This document shows, piece by piece, positions 19,051 to 28,067 of a DNA stretch of 64,000 bases (position 1 is the first letter of the stretch; every line of letters starts with the position of its first letter). The stretch lies in the NCBI RefSeq assembly GCF_900114995.1, contig NZ_FOUX01000002.1:124001-188000 (forward strand). The letters are read 5' to 3'. The notes beneath the pieces were generated by a model. The model did no database searches. It saw only the letters and a program-made list of their open reading frames with translations, and had not been told where the DNA came from. Origin of the DNA: Chitinophaga sp. YR627 (GTDB lineage: Bacteria; Bacteroidota; Bacteroidia; Chitinophagales; Chitinophagaceae). Made by a program: the position numbers and the translations under genes.

Positions 19051-20107
19051 ATACCGGTTTTCCATCCAGTATATTCCGGATCATTTCTCTGATCTTTAAA
19101 CTGGATGTATTACTGATCTTAGGCGTTGTGCGTGTGAATATAATCCCTGCCACATGATGCTTTAGATCTATCCAGGGATGTGCGCCAAATGCGCCCGGAC
19201 TGCTATTTTCTTCTGCTACACCATTTGCATTGACGACATCTCTCCAGTTGCCCATACCATAACGTACTTCTCCTGTTTTATAAGGGGTATAAGGGTTAAG
19301 CGGATACGGTGTATTCTCAATAACAGCACCGGCAGTCTGGTCCTGCAACATTTCATTGACAGCGGCTTCACTCAGTATACGGCGCTGATGGAACATACCT
19401 TTATTAAGCAACATTTCCAGGAAGTTCAGGTAGTCCCTGGCACTGGTGCGTACACCGCCTGCAATAAGCGGATTAGCAGGTCTGATGAGGATATAATTAG
19501 CGTCCATTTCACAGGGATTGGCGATACGTTCGTTGAATAATGTCTGCCAGCGTTTTCCGCTCACAACTTCCGCTATTCTGCCTGCGATGTGCATACTTAC
19601 ACTACCATAGTTAAAAGCCTCTCCTGGTTTATGGATCATATCCGTATAGCGCGCAAATGAGTCTACAGCCGCTGCCAGTGTCAGGTCTTTGTTATATTCA
19701 TAGCGTTGCGGAGAGTCTCCGGGAAAACCGGAGGTATGTGAGAACAACTGTCTGATCGTAATATTCCCTTTACCATGTGCAGTGAATAGCGGCAGGAATT
19801 TACCTACTGTATCATTGAGTGAGAGTTTCTTTTCATCTACCAGGGACATGATCACAGCAGCTGACAGCCATTTGGAAGCGGAAGCAATGATACGAGGCTG
19901 TGTAATAGACAGATTCGCTTCTTTCTTATAGATAACAGCATTGTCTTTTGATACGAGTACCGCAACTTCATTACTATATTCTTTCAGATGTGCGTCAACG
20001 TAAGTACCTACTTTGGTGAAATCATATTGATCAGGAGCAGGTGCTGGTTCAGGTTCTCTGGTACAAAGTGTGAAGATGAGACTGGTGGAAAAAAGTAGCC
20101 ATTTCAT
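19049..20107 (-). CDS. Serine hydrolase, class C beta-lactamase family
   Basis: 352 residues. The N-terminal signal (LLFSTSLIFTLC) could be a Sec or weak lipoprotein signal with Cys15. The SxxK motif is SASK (S76, K79). The second motif is Y-G-S in AFNYGSVSMHIAGRI, and the C-terminal region has APGAFGAHPWIDLKHHVAG. These fit the penicillin-binding-protein-like serine hydrolases (esterases, D-aminopeptidases, class C-like), probably periplasmic. The substrate is not predictable. It converges with the A2M operon and is separated from the divergent nuclease gene by 226 bases. Confidence 0.9.
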   Translation of the reverse strand: MKWLLFSTSLIFTLCTREPEPAPAPDQYDFTKVGTYVDAHLKEYSNEVAVLVSKDNAVIYKKEANLSITQPRIIASASKWLSAAVIMSLVDEKKLSLNDTVGKFLPLFTAHGKGNITIRQLFSHTSGFPGDSPQRYEYNKDLTLAAAVDSFARYTDMIHKPGEAFNYGSVSMHIAGRIAEVVSGKRWQTLFNERIANPCEMDANYILIRPANPLIAGGVRTSARDYLNFLEMLLNKGMFHQRRILSEAAVNEMLQDQTAGAVIENTPYPLNPYTPYKTGEVRYGMGNWRDVVNANGVAEENSSPGAFGAHPWIDLKHHVAGIIFTRTTPKISNTSSLKIREMIRNILDGKPV

Positions 20108-20333
20108 ATTTTAAGATTTTCATTACATATATACAGCGTTTATATAAGTTGCACCAGATCTTTTAAGGTCAACTGGATTTTTTTTAGGGGTGAAGCAGAA
20201 AATCTGCGGACTCAGGCAGATAAACGGTTTTAGCATTTCTTTAACTAATATTATTTTAATGAAAACTAATGTTCGAGTGTCTTTTCTTTGTCAGATGAAT
20301 ACATACCTTTAGAAAGATTAAACCCACATTAAT

Positions 20334-21674
20334 ATGAGAACCCTCACTCACCGGCTGCTCTGGATAGCAGTCCTCTCCGTATTCATTGCCTCCTGTACGA
20401 AGGATGACAATCAAACACGTCCAACGCCGTCTTCAACTGACACCCGGGAAGCAACTGTCGAAGCAATCACACTTTCAGAAAATTTTGAATCCGGTACCAA
20501 AGCTGCCTATGCTGCTGCTAATGTAACGCCTGGCAGCGGCAGCTGGTATTTCGATGAAGCACTTATTGGTAATCTGTCTACAGATGCCAAAACGGGTGTT
20601 GCTTCTGCACGTATCCGTAACACGGGATCCATTACGATGAATTTCAATGCCACCGGCGCCAATACTATCAGCATTGCACATGCTGTATTTGGTTCTGATG
20701 GCAGCAGTACCTGGCAACTCTGGATCTCGACGAACAATGGCAGTACCTACACCCAGACAGGTAGTACTATTACCAGTTCGTCCACAAGTCTGCAGACGGT
20801 AACTTTCAACGTAAATGTAACCGGCAATGTTCGGTTGTCCATACGAAAAGTATCCGGTGGCAGCAACCGTATCAACATCGACAATATTACCATCAACACA
20901 ACTGGTGGTGGTACCGGCGCCGGCGACAACAGTCATCTGTTGCTGGGTAATCCAAGCGGAGCTATGGCAAGTATCGCCTTTCCGACCAACTATCTGGTAG
21001 ATCAGACTTACTACAGCATCTCCTACAACAATGCAAGGAGTACACCTAACTGGGTAAGCTGGCACCTGAACAGCAATGATGTTGGTAGTACTTCCCGTCA
21101 GGATGACTTCCGCCCTAATACAGCTTTGCCGACCGGCTGGTACCAGGTAGGTTCCGGCAGTTATTCAGGTAGCGGTTTTGACAGAGGCCATAACTGTCCT
21201 TCGGGAGACAGAACCTCATCTGTGCCAGCGAATTCCTCCACATTCCTGATGACAAACATGATCCCACAGGCGCCACAGAATAATCAGCAGACCTGGAACA
21301 ATCTGGAAATATACATCCGTTCGCTGTTAAGCGCAGGGAATGAGGTATATATAATAATGGGGAATTATGGTACAGGCGGCACAGGAAGTAATGGCGGCAC
21401 AAGCACCTCAATCGATAATGGCCATGTGACAGTGCCGTCTAATGTGTGGAAAGTGATCGTGGTGATTCCTGATGGTAACAATGATCTTAGTCGTATCAGT
21501 ACTTCCACCCGTGTGATCGCGGTTAATACTCCTAATATCAATAGTATCAGCAGTGACTGGAAGAGCTACCGGACTACAGTAGATGCCATTGAGTCTGCGA
21601 CAGGATATGATCTGTTGTCAGGTTTACCGGCCAATGTGCAACAGGTGATAGAAGCACAGGTAGATAATTTATAA
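20334..21674 (+). CDS. Secreted DNA/RNA non-specific endonuclease (lipoprotein)
   Basis: 446 residues with a lipoprotein signal ending at Cys21 (SVFIASC). Residues about 45-195 form a Gly/Ser/Thr-rich beta-sandwich like an adhesion or carbohydrate-binding module (SENFESGTKAAY at the start, RINIDNITINT at the end). The nuclease domain (about 205-446) holds DRGHN (D283-N287, general base H286), TNMIPQ (307-312) and NNQQTWNNLE, where N317 aligns with the Mg ligand Asn of Serratia nuclease. Expected to degrade extracellular nucleic acids at the cell surface. Single gene, closed by a perfect 18-bp terminator. Confidence 0.92.
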   Translation: MRTLTHRLLWIAVLSVFIASCTKDDNQTRPTPSSTDTREATVEAITLSENFESGTKAAYAAANVTPGSGSWYFDEALIGNLSTDAKTGVASARIRNTGSITMNFNATGANTISIAHAVFGSDGSSTWQLWISTNNGSTYTQTGSTITSSSTSLQTVTFNVNVTGNVRLSIRKVSGGSNRINIDNITINTTGGGTGAGDNSHLLLGNPSGAMASIAFPTNYLVDQTYYSISYNNARSTPNWVSWHLNSNDVGSTSRQDDFRPNTALPTGWYQVGSGSYSGSGFDRGHNCPSGDRTSSVPANSSTFLMTNMIPQAPQNNQQTWNNLEIYIRSLLSAGNEVYIIMGNYGTGGTGSNGGTSTSIDNGHVTVPSNVWKVIVVIPDGNNDLSRISTSTRVIAVNTPNINSISSDWKSYRTTVDAIESATGYDLLSGLPANVQQVIEAQVDNL

Positions 21675-21690
21675 AAGAAGCATTAAAATA

Positions 21691-21736
21691 AAAGAGGAAG
21701 CCTTGTCCAGACATTGCCGGACAAGGCTTCCTCTTT
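21691..21736. terminator. Bidirectional hairpin terminator
   Basis: Perfect 18-bp inverted repeat (21691-21708 with 21719-21736) with A/T tails, between convergent genes. Confidence 0.9.
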
Positions 21737-21758
21737 TCATTTTTAATTCTTAGTCGAC

Positions 21759-23171
21759 TTACAGTTTTCCAGGTAAGTTTACATAACCAACCAGCAATCC
21801 GCCGGTTTTTGATGTATTGGTAACCTGATAGTAGTTTGTAGCAGATACACCGGAAGCTGCAATTGTAGCGAATTTGAAGTTAGCCAGCGAACCGGTACCT
21901 TCAGTTGCAACTGCACCATTTTCCAGGTAAATGTAATATTTCGGATAGATGGTACCCACACCTTTCAACGGAGCAATAAATACGTTGTTGTTAACGATGT
22001 TCTTGCCGGTCTGACCGCTGTAACCGTTGATACGGAGGGTGTTACCTTTTACGTTTGCTACTGTGTTATTTACGAATTGTACGGCTGCACCACCTGCACC
22101 TCTCATGCTCACACCGTCACTTTCGTTATCAGCAAACAAGTTGTTTTTAACAACGTGTACAGTACCTGAACCGTAGAACTGATACAGTTCACCCCAACCA
22201 CTACGAACGATGTTATCGTGTGTATTGGTATTAGTAGTACGGCCTCCGATCAGGATACCACCATTGTGTGCTGTATTGTGCTGTGTAGCCCAGTTGGTAA
22301 CAACGTTGGAATGTACTTCCAGTTTGTCAATAGCTGCTGTCTGAATACCATCCAGACCGCTGTTAGATACGGTGTTGCCGTAGATCAGTACGTTGTACCA
22401 TTTGATTGGCTCAACATACTGGTGACCGGCAGTCATACCTGAAGCAGCACCATAGTAAGGTACATTGGCAGTCAGGTCCCAGTAAGTAGCTGTGTGACCG
22501 ATGTACATTGCCTCGTTCCTGGTATTATTGATAGAAATACCGTGAATAGACAGGTTGTACATTGTAGAGTTTGGATATGCAGTTGAAGCATCTCCCTTTA
22601 CAGGTTCAGTTTTAGCGACGATACCAGTACCACCGTTGTTCATACTCAGGTTGTAGATCTCGAAGTTGTCGGTATGTTTGCCCAGGTGAATGTTGAAGTA
22701 GGCTTCTCTTACTGAAGTAGTAGCACCGTTGATAACCATATAGTTTTTACCATTAGGGCTACCTAATTTGATATAGTGGCAATTGTCAAATGAGAATGCG
22801 CCAGGATATCCACTAGTTCCACTCCAGGAAGGATCACCGATGGTAGCAACAGTACCAGAAGCGTTTTGGATCTTGATAGGAGCAGCTGCTGTACCGCTCA
22901 TGTTAGAAATGAAAACTGCTTTGAAGTTTCCTTTCAGATTAATAATGTCTCCGGCTTTGTAAGTACCACTCTTGTTGTCTATAACCAGTCTTCCGTTTGC
23001 GTCCGGTCCCAGTGTGAATGTCCTGCCTGTTGCAGCGGTGACACTTGTTTCAGAATTTTCGATAGTCTTGTCAATGCTTTCGTCTGTCTCTTTCTTACAT
23101 CCCACAATAAACGAAAGGAGTGTTGCAGCGGCAATAAGCGCATGCCGGCGGTAGTCATGTCTAATTTTCAT
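21759..23171 (-). CDS. Right-handed parallel beta-helix lipoprotein
   Basis: 470 residues with a lipoprotein signal ending at Cys25 (LLSFIVGC). After a Ser/Thr linker come repeated short beta-strands with Asn/Gly turns (VIYGNTVSNSGLDGIQ, NNGGTGIVAKTE, VKNNLFADNESDGVSMRG, FVNNTVANVKGNTLRING), the pattern of pectate-lyase/chondroitinase-B-type beta helices. This suggests a surface polysaccharide lyase or binding protein, but no catalytic residues can be assigned. It has no neighbouring CAZyme. An inverted repeat in its leader lies at 23202-23239. Confidence 0.8.
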   Translation of the reverse strand: MKIRHDYRRHALIAAATLLSFIVGCKKETDESIDKTIENSETSVTAATGRTFTLGPDANGRLVIDNKSGTYKAGDIINLKGNFKAVFISNMSGTAAAPIKIQNASGTVATIGDPSWSGTSGYPGAFSFDNCHYIKLGSPNGKNYMVINGATTSVREAYFNIHLGKHTDNFEIYNLSMNNGGTGIVAKTEPVKGDASTAYPNSTMYNLSIHGISINNTRNEAMYIGHTATYWDLTANVPYYGAASGMTAGHQYVEPIKWYNVLIYGNTVSNSGLDGIQTAAIDKLEVHSNVVTNWATQHNTAHNGGILIGGRTTNTNTHDNIVRSGWGELYQFYGSGTVHVVKNNLFADNESDGVSMRGAGGAAVQFVNNTVANVKGNTLRINGYSGQTGKNIVNNNVFIAPLKGVGTIYPKYYIYLENGAVATEGTGSLANFKFATIAASGVSATNYYQVTNTSKTGGLLVGYVNLPGKL

Positions 23172-23936
23172 GGTTCTTCTATAAATGTTATGGTTCAGGC
23201 AAGCCGCAATCCTTGCATATTTTTTCCCTGCAAGCGGCTAAATTGATATGGTTTTAAATATTAAATTTTCCCTTAATGTTTTTTGGCCAAAAGTTTTTCT
23301 CTAAATATTAGCATTTTTTCTCTGCAATGCTTTTTAACGAATAACAATACCCCCTTTTTTTTTAAATGTTTTCAAAAAACTGAAAAAGTATTTTCTCCAA
23401 AACGGGAGCGAAGTTAAAATATTATGTGTTTAATAAAAGTTTTTTTTCGCCCCAAATATCAGAATATCAATATCTAATATACAAAATAAATATACGTAAT
23501 TTTCCTTAATGTGTTAATTATTTATAAAATAAACTTTCCAAGCGAACAGAACAGACAGGTCGGTCTATAACTAAGCAGAACATATGCAAAAAAGTATTTT
23601 TATAACGGGTACGTGGGTACTGAAAATAGTTAGGTTCTCTAACGGTAAAGAATATATAACAAAATATATAATACATAATTAATCTCCATCTATTACAGGG
23701 CTGACAGGTATTTATACTTATTGACATCGTCAGATAATCTCACACTTGCTACTTATCACCTAACTATACATCATCAATGAATTGTTAAAAAGTTGTCTGG
23801 GGCAACTATACATCTGTAGGATCTCTCGTGCCGCACAACTTGCCATAAAACCATCATAATCAACCACTAATACATCTGGAACCGTTTTTGCAAGCACTAC
23901 AGTATATATCGGGCATATAAAACAGCAAAGTTTTAC
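23172..23936. other. AT-rich gene-poor region (765 bp)
   Basis: No convincing gene. The part nearest the beta-helix gene holds an interrupted inverted repeat in its 5' leader (AGCCGC 23202-23207 with GCGGCT 23234-23239; TTGCA 23213-23217 with TGCAA 23229-23233). From about 23260 to 23720 the sequence is conspicuously A/T-rich with T-runs, unlike the flanking coding DNA. Promoters for the two divergent flanking genes must lie here, but no clear TAnnTTTG was found. Such composition could reflect acquired DNA or simply a long regulatory region. Confidence 0.6.
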
Positions 23937-24389
23937 ATGCCTTTTTATTCAGCAAAACAACTTTATATGATGACGAAAGCACAGTATGTTGTTGCGGTTT
24001 GGCTGGCAAATTTTAACCATGAGAAAGAACTGCGGAATTACCTTGAAGTGAAGTACGATGAAGATGGCAACAGCCTGTCAGAATTTGGCGATGCTGTAGG
24101 CCTGAAGCACTTCGACAGCGACTTTTTGGAACATGCTTCTTTCACCAACGCGATGAAACCTGAAGAGATTATTAATGGAGTATCCTTTAGTGAATACTTC
24201 AAAGATGATCTTACTCCTCTGATTAACCATGACATATTATATCACCACAACACCATTATCTTCCTGTATGGAAAACAGGACCGATATGGCGCTATTAACG
24301 AGCATATATTCACCCTGGCCAACATGCCCCAACGGCAGTTGCCATTCAGTTTTATTGGTACGGTTAAATTTGAGATCGAAAACCAGTGA
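23937..24389 (+). CDS. Imm22-type (DUF4284) immunity protein, orphan
   Basis: 150 residues; an internal ATG at 23970 would start closer to the domain and is an alternative. The sequence matches immunity protein 22/DUF4284: YVVAVWLANFNHEKELRNYL, YDEDGNSLSEFGDAVGL, HFDSDFLEHASF, and GVSFSEYF with a conserved C-terminal strand region. Imm22 proteins neutralise polymorphic toxins in the cytoplasm, and this protein has no signal peptide. No toxin gene is adjacent, so it is an orphan immunity gene or has another role. AT-rich flank upstream, terminator downstream. Confidence 0.78.
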   Translation: MPFYSAKQLYMMTKAQYVVAVWLANFNHEKELRNYLEVKYDEDGNSLSEFGDAVGLKHFDSDFLEHASFTNAMKPEEIINGVSFSEYFKDDLTPLINHDILYHHNTIIFLYGKQDRYGAINEHIFTLANMPQRQLPFSFIGTVKFEIENQ

Positions 24390-24422
24390 ATATACTGGTA
24401 ACAGTAAAAGAGGGTAATAACG

Positions 24423-24454
24423 AAAAAGGGCTTACGATATGTAAGCCCTTTTTT
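24423..24454. terminator. Hairpin terminator
   Basis: Arms 24423-24435 and 24441-24453 around GATAT with a T-run. It lies between the convergent immunity gene and cydB and can serve both. Confidence 0.85.
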
Positions 24455-24479
24455 TATTTGATTTCCATTGTTCTTTCTC

Positions 24480-25499
24480 TTAATGATCCCACTGGCCTTT
24501 GTTCTTCTGAAAACTATAGATCAGGTAAAACAGCGCCGGCAGAATGAATATACTGCCTAACAGCAATGCCATTGCGAGTGAATAAATAGTCCTCTCCTGC
24601 CCTGCGTGTTCCATCAGCGAGAGATACTTCCCTCCTTTCAGGATAACAATATTGGGATAGTGCCTTAAGGTAATAGCCAACAGGATCATAGTCACCTGAA
24701 AACCGGCCAGTACGCGGATAATATACACTTTTCCTTTTTTCAGTAACAGGTACCACAACAGGATCAATGACAAGACAGCGGCTGTCAGCGACATTATACC
24801 CACAACGTTATCAAACAGCCATTTGTCCAGCGGAATGCCTTCGGCCTTTGCGGCAGTGAAAACTAATCCACCAAAAACAACTGCCGCCACATTCATCTGT
24901 TTCGCCTTCCGGATGAAACGTACCTTACTCGCATCATCTCTTGTCTCTCCGATAATAAAAATAGCTGCCAGATAACCGCAAATAGCCACCGTAAAGAAGC
25001 CTACTGTTACGGAAAACCAGTTCAACCAGCTGAATACATAAGCAGAAAGGAAATCGCCTGCATTGGTATCTATTCTCCCAGATACGGCGCTTGCTGCGAT
25101 CACTCCAAGGAAGAAAGGCGTCACAAAACTTGAATACACAAAGATCTTATTATAGACCTTCTGCATATTGTCTACCACTGCGTCATAGTTCCTGAAAGTA
25201 AAAGCGGTTCCTCTGGCGATGATACCAAACAGCATGATCACAAGTGGTATATGGAGATGTGTGGAAACCGTCGTATAGATTTGCGGAAAACCAACAAACA
25301 GCACCACGATGGCGATGATCAGCCACATGTGATTAGCCTCCCATACCGGGCCGATTGCCTGGTACATGGTAGTACGTGTATATTGTTTATTCTTTGCAGA
25401 AGTGAACATCTCGATGATGCCCGCACCAAAATCAGCTCCGCCTAATAAGATATACAGCAGAATAGCTGCCCATAGATATGCAATCACTACATAGATCAT
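24480..25499 (-). CDS. cydB: Cytochrome bd ubiquinol oxidase subunit II
   Basis: 339 residues and about eight or nine membrane helices. The N-terminus has the CydB signature LYILLGGADFGAGIIEMF; WEANHMWLIIAIVVLF and RGTAFTFRNY follow. CydB packs against CydA in the inner membrane to form the quinol:O2 oxidoreductase, which has high O2 affinity and resists sulfide and NO. It lies 12 bases downstream of cydA in the same operon. No separate cydX-type small gene was recognised. Confidence 0.96.
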   Translation of the reverse strand: MIYVVIAYLWAAILLYILLGGADFGAGIIEMFTSAKNKQYTRTTMYQAIGPVWEANHMWLIIAIVVLFVGFPQIYTTVSTHLHIPLVIMLFGIIARGTAFTFRNYDAVVDNMQKVYNKIFVYSSFVTPFFLGVIAASAVSGRIDTNAGDFLSAYVFSWLNWFSVTVGFFTVAICGYLAAIFIIGETRDDASKVRFIRKAKQMNVAAVVFGGLVFTAAKAEGIPLDKWLFDNVVGIMSLTAAVLSLILLWYLLLKKGKVYIIRVLAGFQVTMILLAITLRHYPNIVILKGGKYLSLMEHAGQERTIYSLAMALLLGSIFILPALFYLIYSFQKNKGQWDH

Positions 25500-25511
25500 G
25501 ATACTGAATTT

Positions 25512-26831
25512 TTAAGCTGACGGTGAAACATCATATAACTTACCCACCATCCTGATCTGCCTGTATAACAGGAAAGTAACGATCAGGGAAAGGGAAATAT
25601 AGACGGCTGTAAAGATGTAAAAGGAATAGGCAATACCCGGCATCGGTGTCACTGCATCTGCGGTACGCATGATGCCATTGATGATCCAGGGTTGGCGGCC
25701 TACTTCAGTAACGGTCCATCCTGCTTCCACGGCAATAAAACCCATAGGCGTAGCCAATACGAATGCCCGCAGGAACCAGGGCTGCTGCATCCAGCTTCTC
25801 TTTTTCCAGATAGCAATAAAATAACACACAGCGATCATCAATAGCAACATCCCCAATCCCACCATCACCTGAAAAGCATAGTGTGTAATGGCAACCGGCG
25901 GATGATCGGTTTCAGGGATTTTATCCAGTCCGTTTACAGGTGTTTCAAAATTGCTATGTACCATGAAACTAAGCATTCCTGGAAGTTTGATCGCATATTT
26001 TACTTCTTTTGCTTCTTCATCAGGTATACCACCCAGGATCAGTGGCGCAGCTGCTTCTGTATGAAAATGCGCTTCCATAGCCGCCAGCTTAGCTGGTTGT
26101 CTTTTCGCCACATCCTTTGCAGAGATATCTCCGCTTAAAGGTTGGAGCAATGCTGCTATACAGGCAAATACAGCTGCGATCCGGAAGGACTGTGTATGAA
26201 AACGGATATTCTTTTTCTTCAGGATCATCAGCGCGTGTATACCCGCTACCGCAAACCCTGTTGCTGCAAACGCAGCTATACACATATGCAACGCCTGAGA
26301 AAACCAGGCATCATTAAACATCGCTTTGATCGGATCTATATTCAGGTATTGTCCATTTATATAATCAAACCCTGCAGGACTATTCATCCAGGCATTCGCA
26401 GCGACAACGAGTATACCAGATACCAGTCCGCTGACACCTACCACCACTCCGGTAAACCAGTGAAACCAACGGTTAAATCTCCCCCATCCATACAGAAAGA
26501 AACCCAACGCAATCGCCTCTATGAAAAAGGCTGTTCCTTCCAGTGAGAAAGGCATCCCGAAGATCGGTCCTGCGTGTTTCATAAACTCAGGCCACAGCAA
26601 TCCCAATTCAAAAGACAATACGGTTCCTGACACGGCGCCGGTGGCAAAGAAGATCGCCACACCCTTACTCCATGCTTTGGTAATATTCCTGTATACAACA
26701 TCATTTGTTCTCAGCCAGTAAAAGTGCGCTACAGCCATAAAAAAAGGCATTACCATACCGATACAGGAGAATACGATATGAAAGCCTAAAGACAGTGCCA
26801 TCTGCGACCTGGCAGCTATGAAATCATTCAT
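25512..26831 (-). CDS. cydA: Cytochrome bd ubiquinol oxidase subunit I
   Basis: 439 residues, about nine membrane helices. Haem-ligand histidines are visible at H18 (LGFHIVFS) and H182 (ALHMCIA); GRQPW (378-382) is the family signature. The quinol-binding Q-loop region (about 235-310) is short, as in CIO/short-Q-loop enzymes. It is the first gene of the cydAB operon. A -7 element TAGCTTTG lies at 26851-26858 on this strand, and a Crp/Fnr-like palindrome lies at 26881-26892. Confidence 0.96.
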   Translation of the reverse strand: MNDFIAARSQMALSLGFHIVFSCIGMVMPFFMAVAHFYWLRTNDVVYRNITKAWSKGVAIFFATGAVSGTVLSFELGLLWPEFMKHAGPIFGMPFSLEGTAFFIEAIALGFFLYGWGRFNRWFHWFTGVVVGVSGLVSGILVVAANAWMNSPAGFDYINGQYLNIDPIKAMFNDAWFSQALHMCIAAFAATGFAVAGIHALMILKKKNIRFHTQSFRIAAVFACIAALLQPLSGDISAKDVAKRQPAKLAAMEAHFHTEAAAPLILGGIPDEEAKEVKYAIKLPGMLSFMVHSNFETPVNGLDKIPETDHPPVAITHYAFQVMVGLGMLLLMIAVCYFIAIWKKRSWMQQPWFLRAFVLATPMGFIAVEAGWTVTEVGRQPWIINGIMRTADAVTPMPGIAYSFYIFTAVYISLSLIVTFLLYRQIRMVGKLYDVSPSA

Positions 26832-26850
26832 GTAAATCCAATTTACGCCT

Positions 26851-26858
26851 CAAAGCTA
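26851..26858 (-). promoter_or_regulatory. Predicted -7 element of cydAB
   Basis: On the minus strand this reads TAGCTTTG, an exact TAnnTTTG, about 20 bases ahead of the cydA ATG. A TTG lies 25 bases further upstream, slightly beyond the usual spacing. Confidence 0.55.
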
Positions 26859-26880
26859 CTAAATACCCGACAGGCGACTA

Positions 26881-26892
26881 TGACAATTATCA
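26881..26892. promoter_or_regulatory. Candidate Crp/Fnr-type operator of cydAB
   Basis: TGACAATTATCA is a near-perfect palindrome with the TGA-N6-TCA core. Its centre lies about 42 bases upstream of the transcription start expected from the -7 box, the class II activator position. A Crp/Fnr gene lies 1.2 kb away. Confidence 0.4.
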
Positions 26893-26943
26893 TTTCAGTA
26901 AAGATGAATATAAAAAAGACCTTAAGTGATCCTTAAAGCCTTC

Positions 26944-27153
26944 TCATTTTAGTAATCTGTAAATGTCGATTTCATGCGTATGCGCCAGTACTAAAAACGC
27001 AGCGTTCTTTTTACCGTACTCCACGGCGCCCATTTTTTTAAGTTTACGCTCATTTGAACCAGAGATCGCCAGACTAATAAATCGCGCGATAACGGTGATA
27101 AAAAAGATGGCTGTGATAATGGTATTCATCGAATAATGGTTATTTTCTTTCAT
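26944..27153 (-). pseudogene. Truncated isoprenylcysteine methyltransferase-like remnant
   Basis: 69 residues. A hydrophobic segment (about 10-30) is followed by SNERKLKKMGAVEYGKKNA, which closely resembles the N-terminal block of bacterial ICMT-like membrane methyltransferases (a block of the type RNEKRLLxxGAVEYG). The family needs another 90-120 residues with the SAM-binding C-terminal half. Here the frame ends after IDIYRLLK, and only about 110 bases remain before cydA. It is either a decayed gene or a short membrane protein that kept this block. Confidence 0.5.
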
Positions 27154-27161
27154 GATATTAC

Positions 27162-28010
27162 TTAGGACTCCAGCATAAACCAGTCATACCCTTGGATATG
27201 AAGATATTCTGCGGGTACTTTTTTTAGTATCTCACCACTCTTCCTGTCAGGCGGATAACGCTCCACTTTAGTACGGATAAACTGCTTTTTATTCTCTGGA
27301 TCACGGTAAATATATTCTACAGGTAATACAATTGTATCGTCCCATCTTAGTTTATACAATGGTACTTCACCCGGGTGACCGTATTCCACACCACGAATGA
27401 TCTTTTCATCCGGGAAAAAGTCAGGATTGATGAAATGATAGGTATCGCCAAAACCACCTGTGCGGGGATCATATCTATAAACAGTATAGTCATTCCGCAA
27501 ACAACAACCGGAAGACGCATAGGTGATCAGCATATAATCTTTCAGCTTATCCCCATTTACATCACCAATACTATCTCCTACGAAATTGTCCATCCAGATC
27601 GTGTCACTTGCCATTAACCTGAAATCATTCCTATCAAACAGGTACACCTGTTCCAGGATCTCAAACCGGGAATTACCTGTTGTACTTTTTACATACAGGT
27701 GTGTCCTTGCCTGATCAAACAGGTGTCCATAAGAAAGAGAAGTGCGGAGCGTGTCTCCATTCTGTACCGGTGTCAATAACTGGTGGATGTATTGCTCCTC
27801 TTTTGAGTGAGCGGCTGCGTAACTAAGCGCATCACGAAGTACCTGTCTGGTAACGGAATCCCTGTAACCGGTATTTTCCTCATATATCCGTTGTACCTCA
27901 CTTTTCCCGGATTCATCCGGCGTGACAACTGTATCCTTGTTGGAGTTTGCAGGGGTAGCGGCCTGACAGCCGGTGAATGCTATACAAAAAGCTAAAAAGA
28001 GGGTACGCAC
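27162..28010 (-). CDS. Hypothetical lipoprotein with Ca-binding-like motif
   Basis: 282 residues with a lipoprotein signal ending at Cys15 (CIAFTGC). The middle contains GDVNGDKLKDYMLITYAS, an Asp-rich loop like those of XAC2610/FG-GAP-type proteins, followed by SSGCCLRNDYTVYRYD. It is therefore probably a periplasmic or surface lipoprotein with a beta-propeller-like or single Ca-loop domain. The stop lies 8 bases before the start of the methyltransferase remnant. Function unknown. Confidence 0.65.
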   Translation of the reverse strand: MRTLFLAFCIAFTGCQAATPANSNKDTVVTPDESGKSEVQRIYEENTGYRDSVTRQVLRDALSYAAAHSKEEQYIHQLLTPVQNGDTLRTSLSYGHLFDQARTHLYVKSTTGNSRFEILEQVYLFDRNDFRLMASDTIWMDNFVGDSIGDVNGDKLKDYMLITYASSGCCLRNDYTVYRYDPRTGGFGDTYHFINPDFFPDEKIIRGVEYGHPGEVPLYKLRWDDTIVLPVEYIYRDPENKKQFIRTKVERYPPDRKSGEILKKVPAEYLHIQGYDWFMLES

Positions 28011-28067
28011 TTATAATGGTTTATATCACAAAATAATATAAAATCTTCCTAAGCGCCATCTTAAAAA

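Noticed and set aside
19049-20107. True beta-lactamase linked to resistance
   Set aside because: It has SxxK and a Y-G-S motif, but this family includes many esterases and peptidases; nothing here points to antibiotic hydrolysis.
23518-23727. 69-codon minus-strand open frame in the AT-rich gap
   Set aside because: Composition-driven frame without family signature and with many rare-looking residues; no promoter or terminator fits it.
26944-27153. Small bd oxidase subunit (CydX/CydS type)
   Set aside because: The sequence matches the ICMT-like N-terminal block and is too long and charged for CydX; it lies upstream of cydA.
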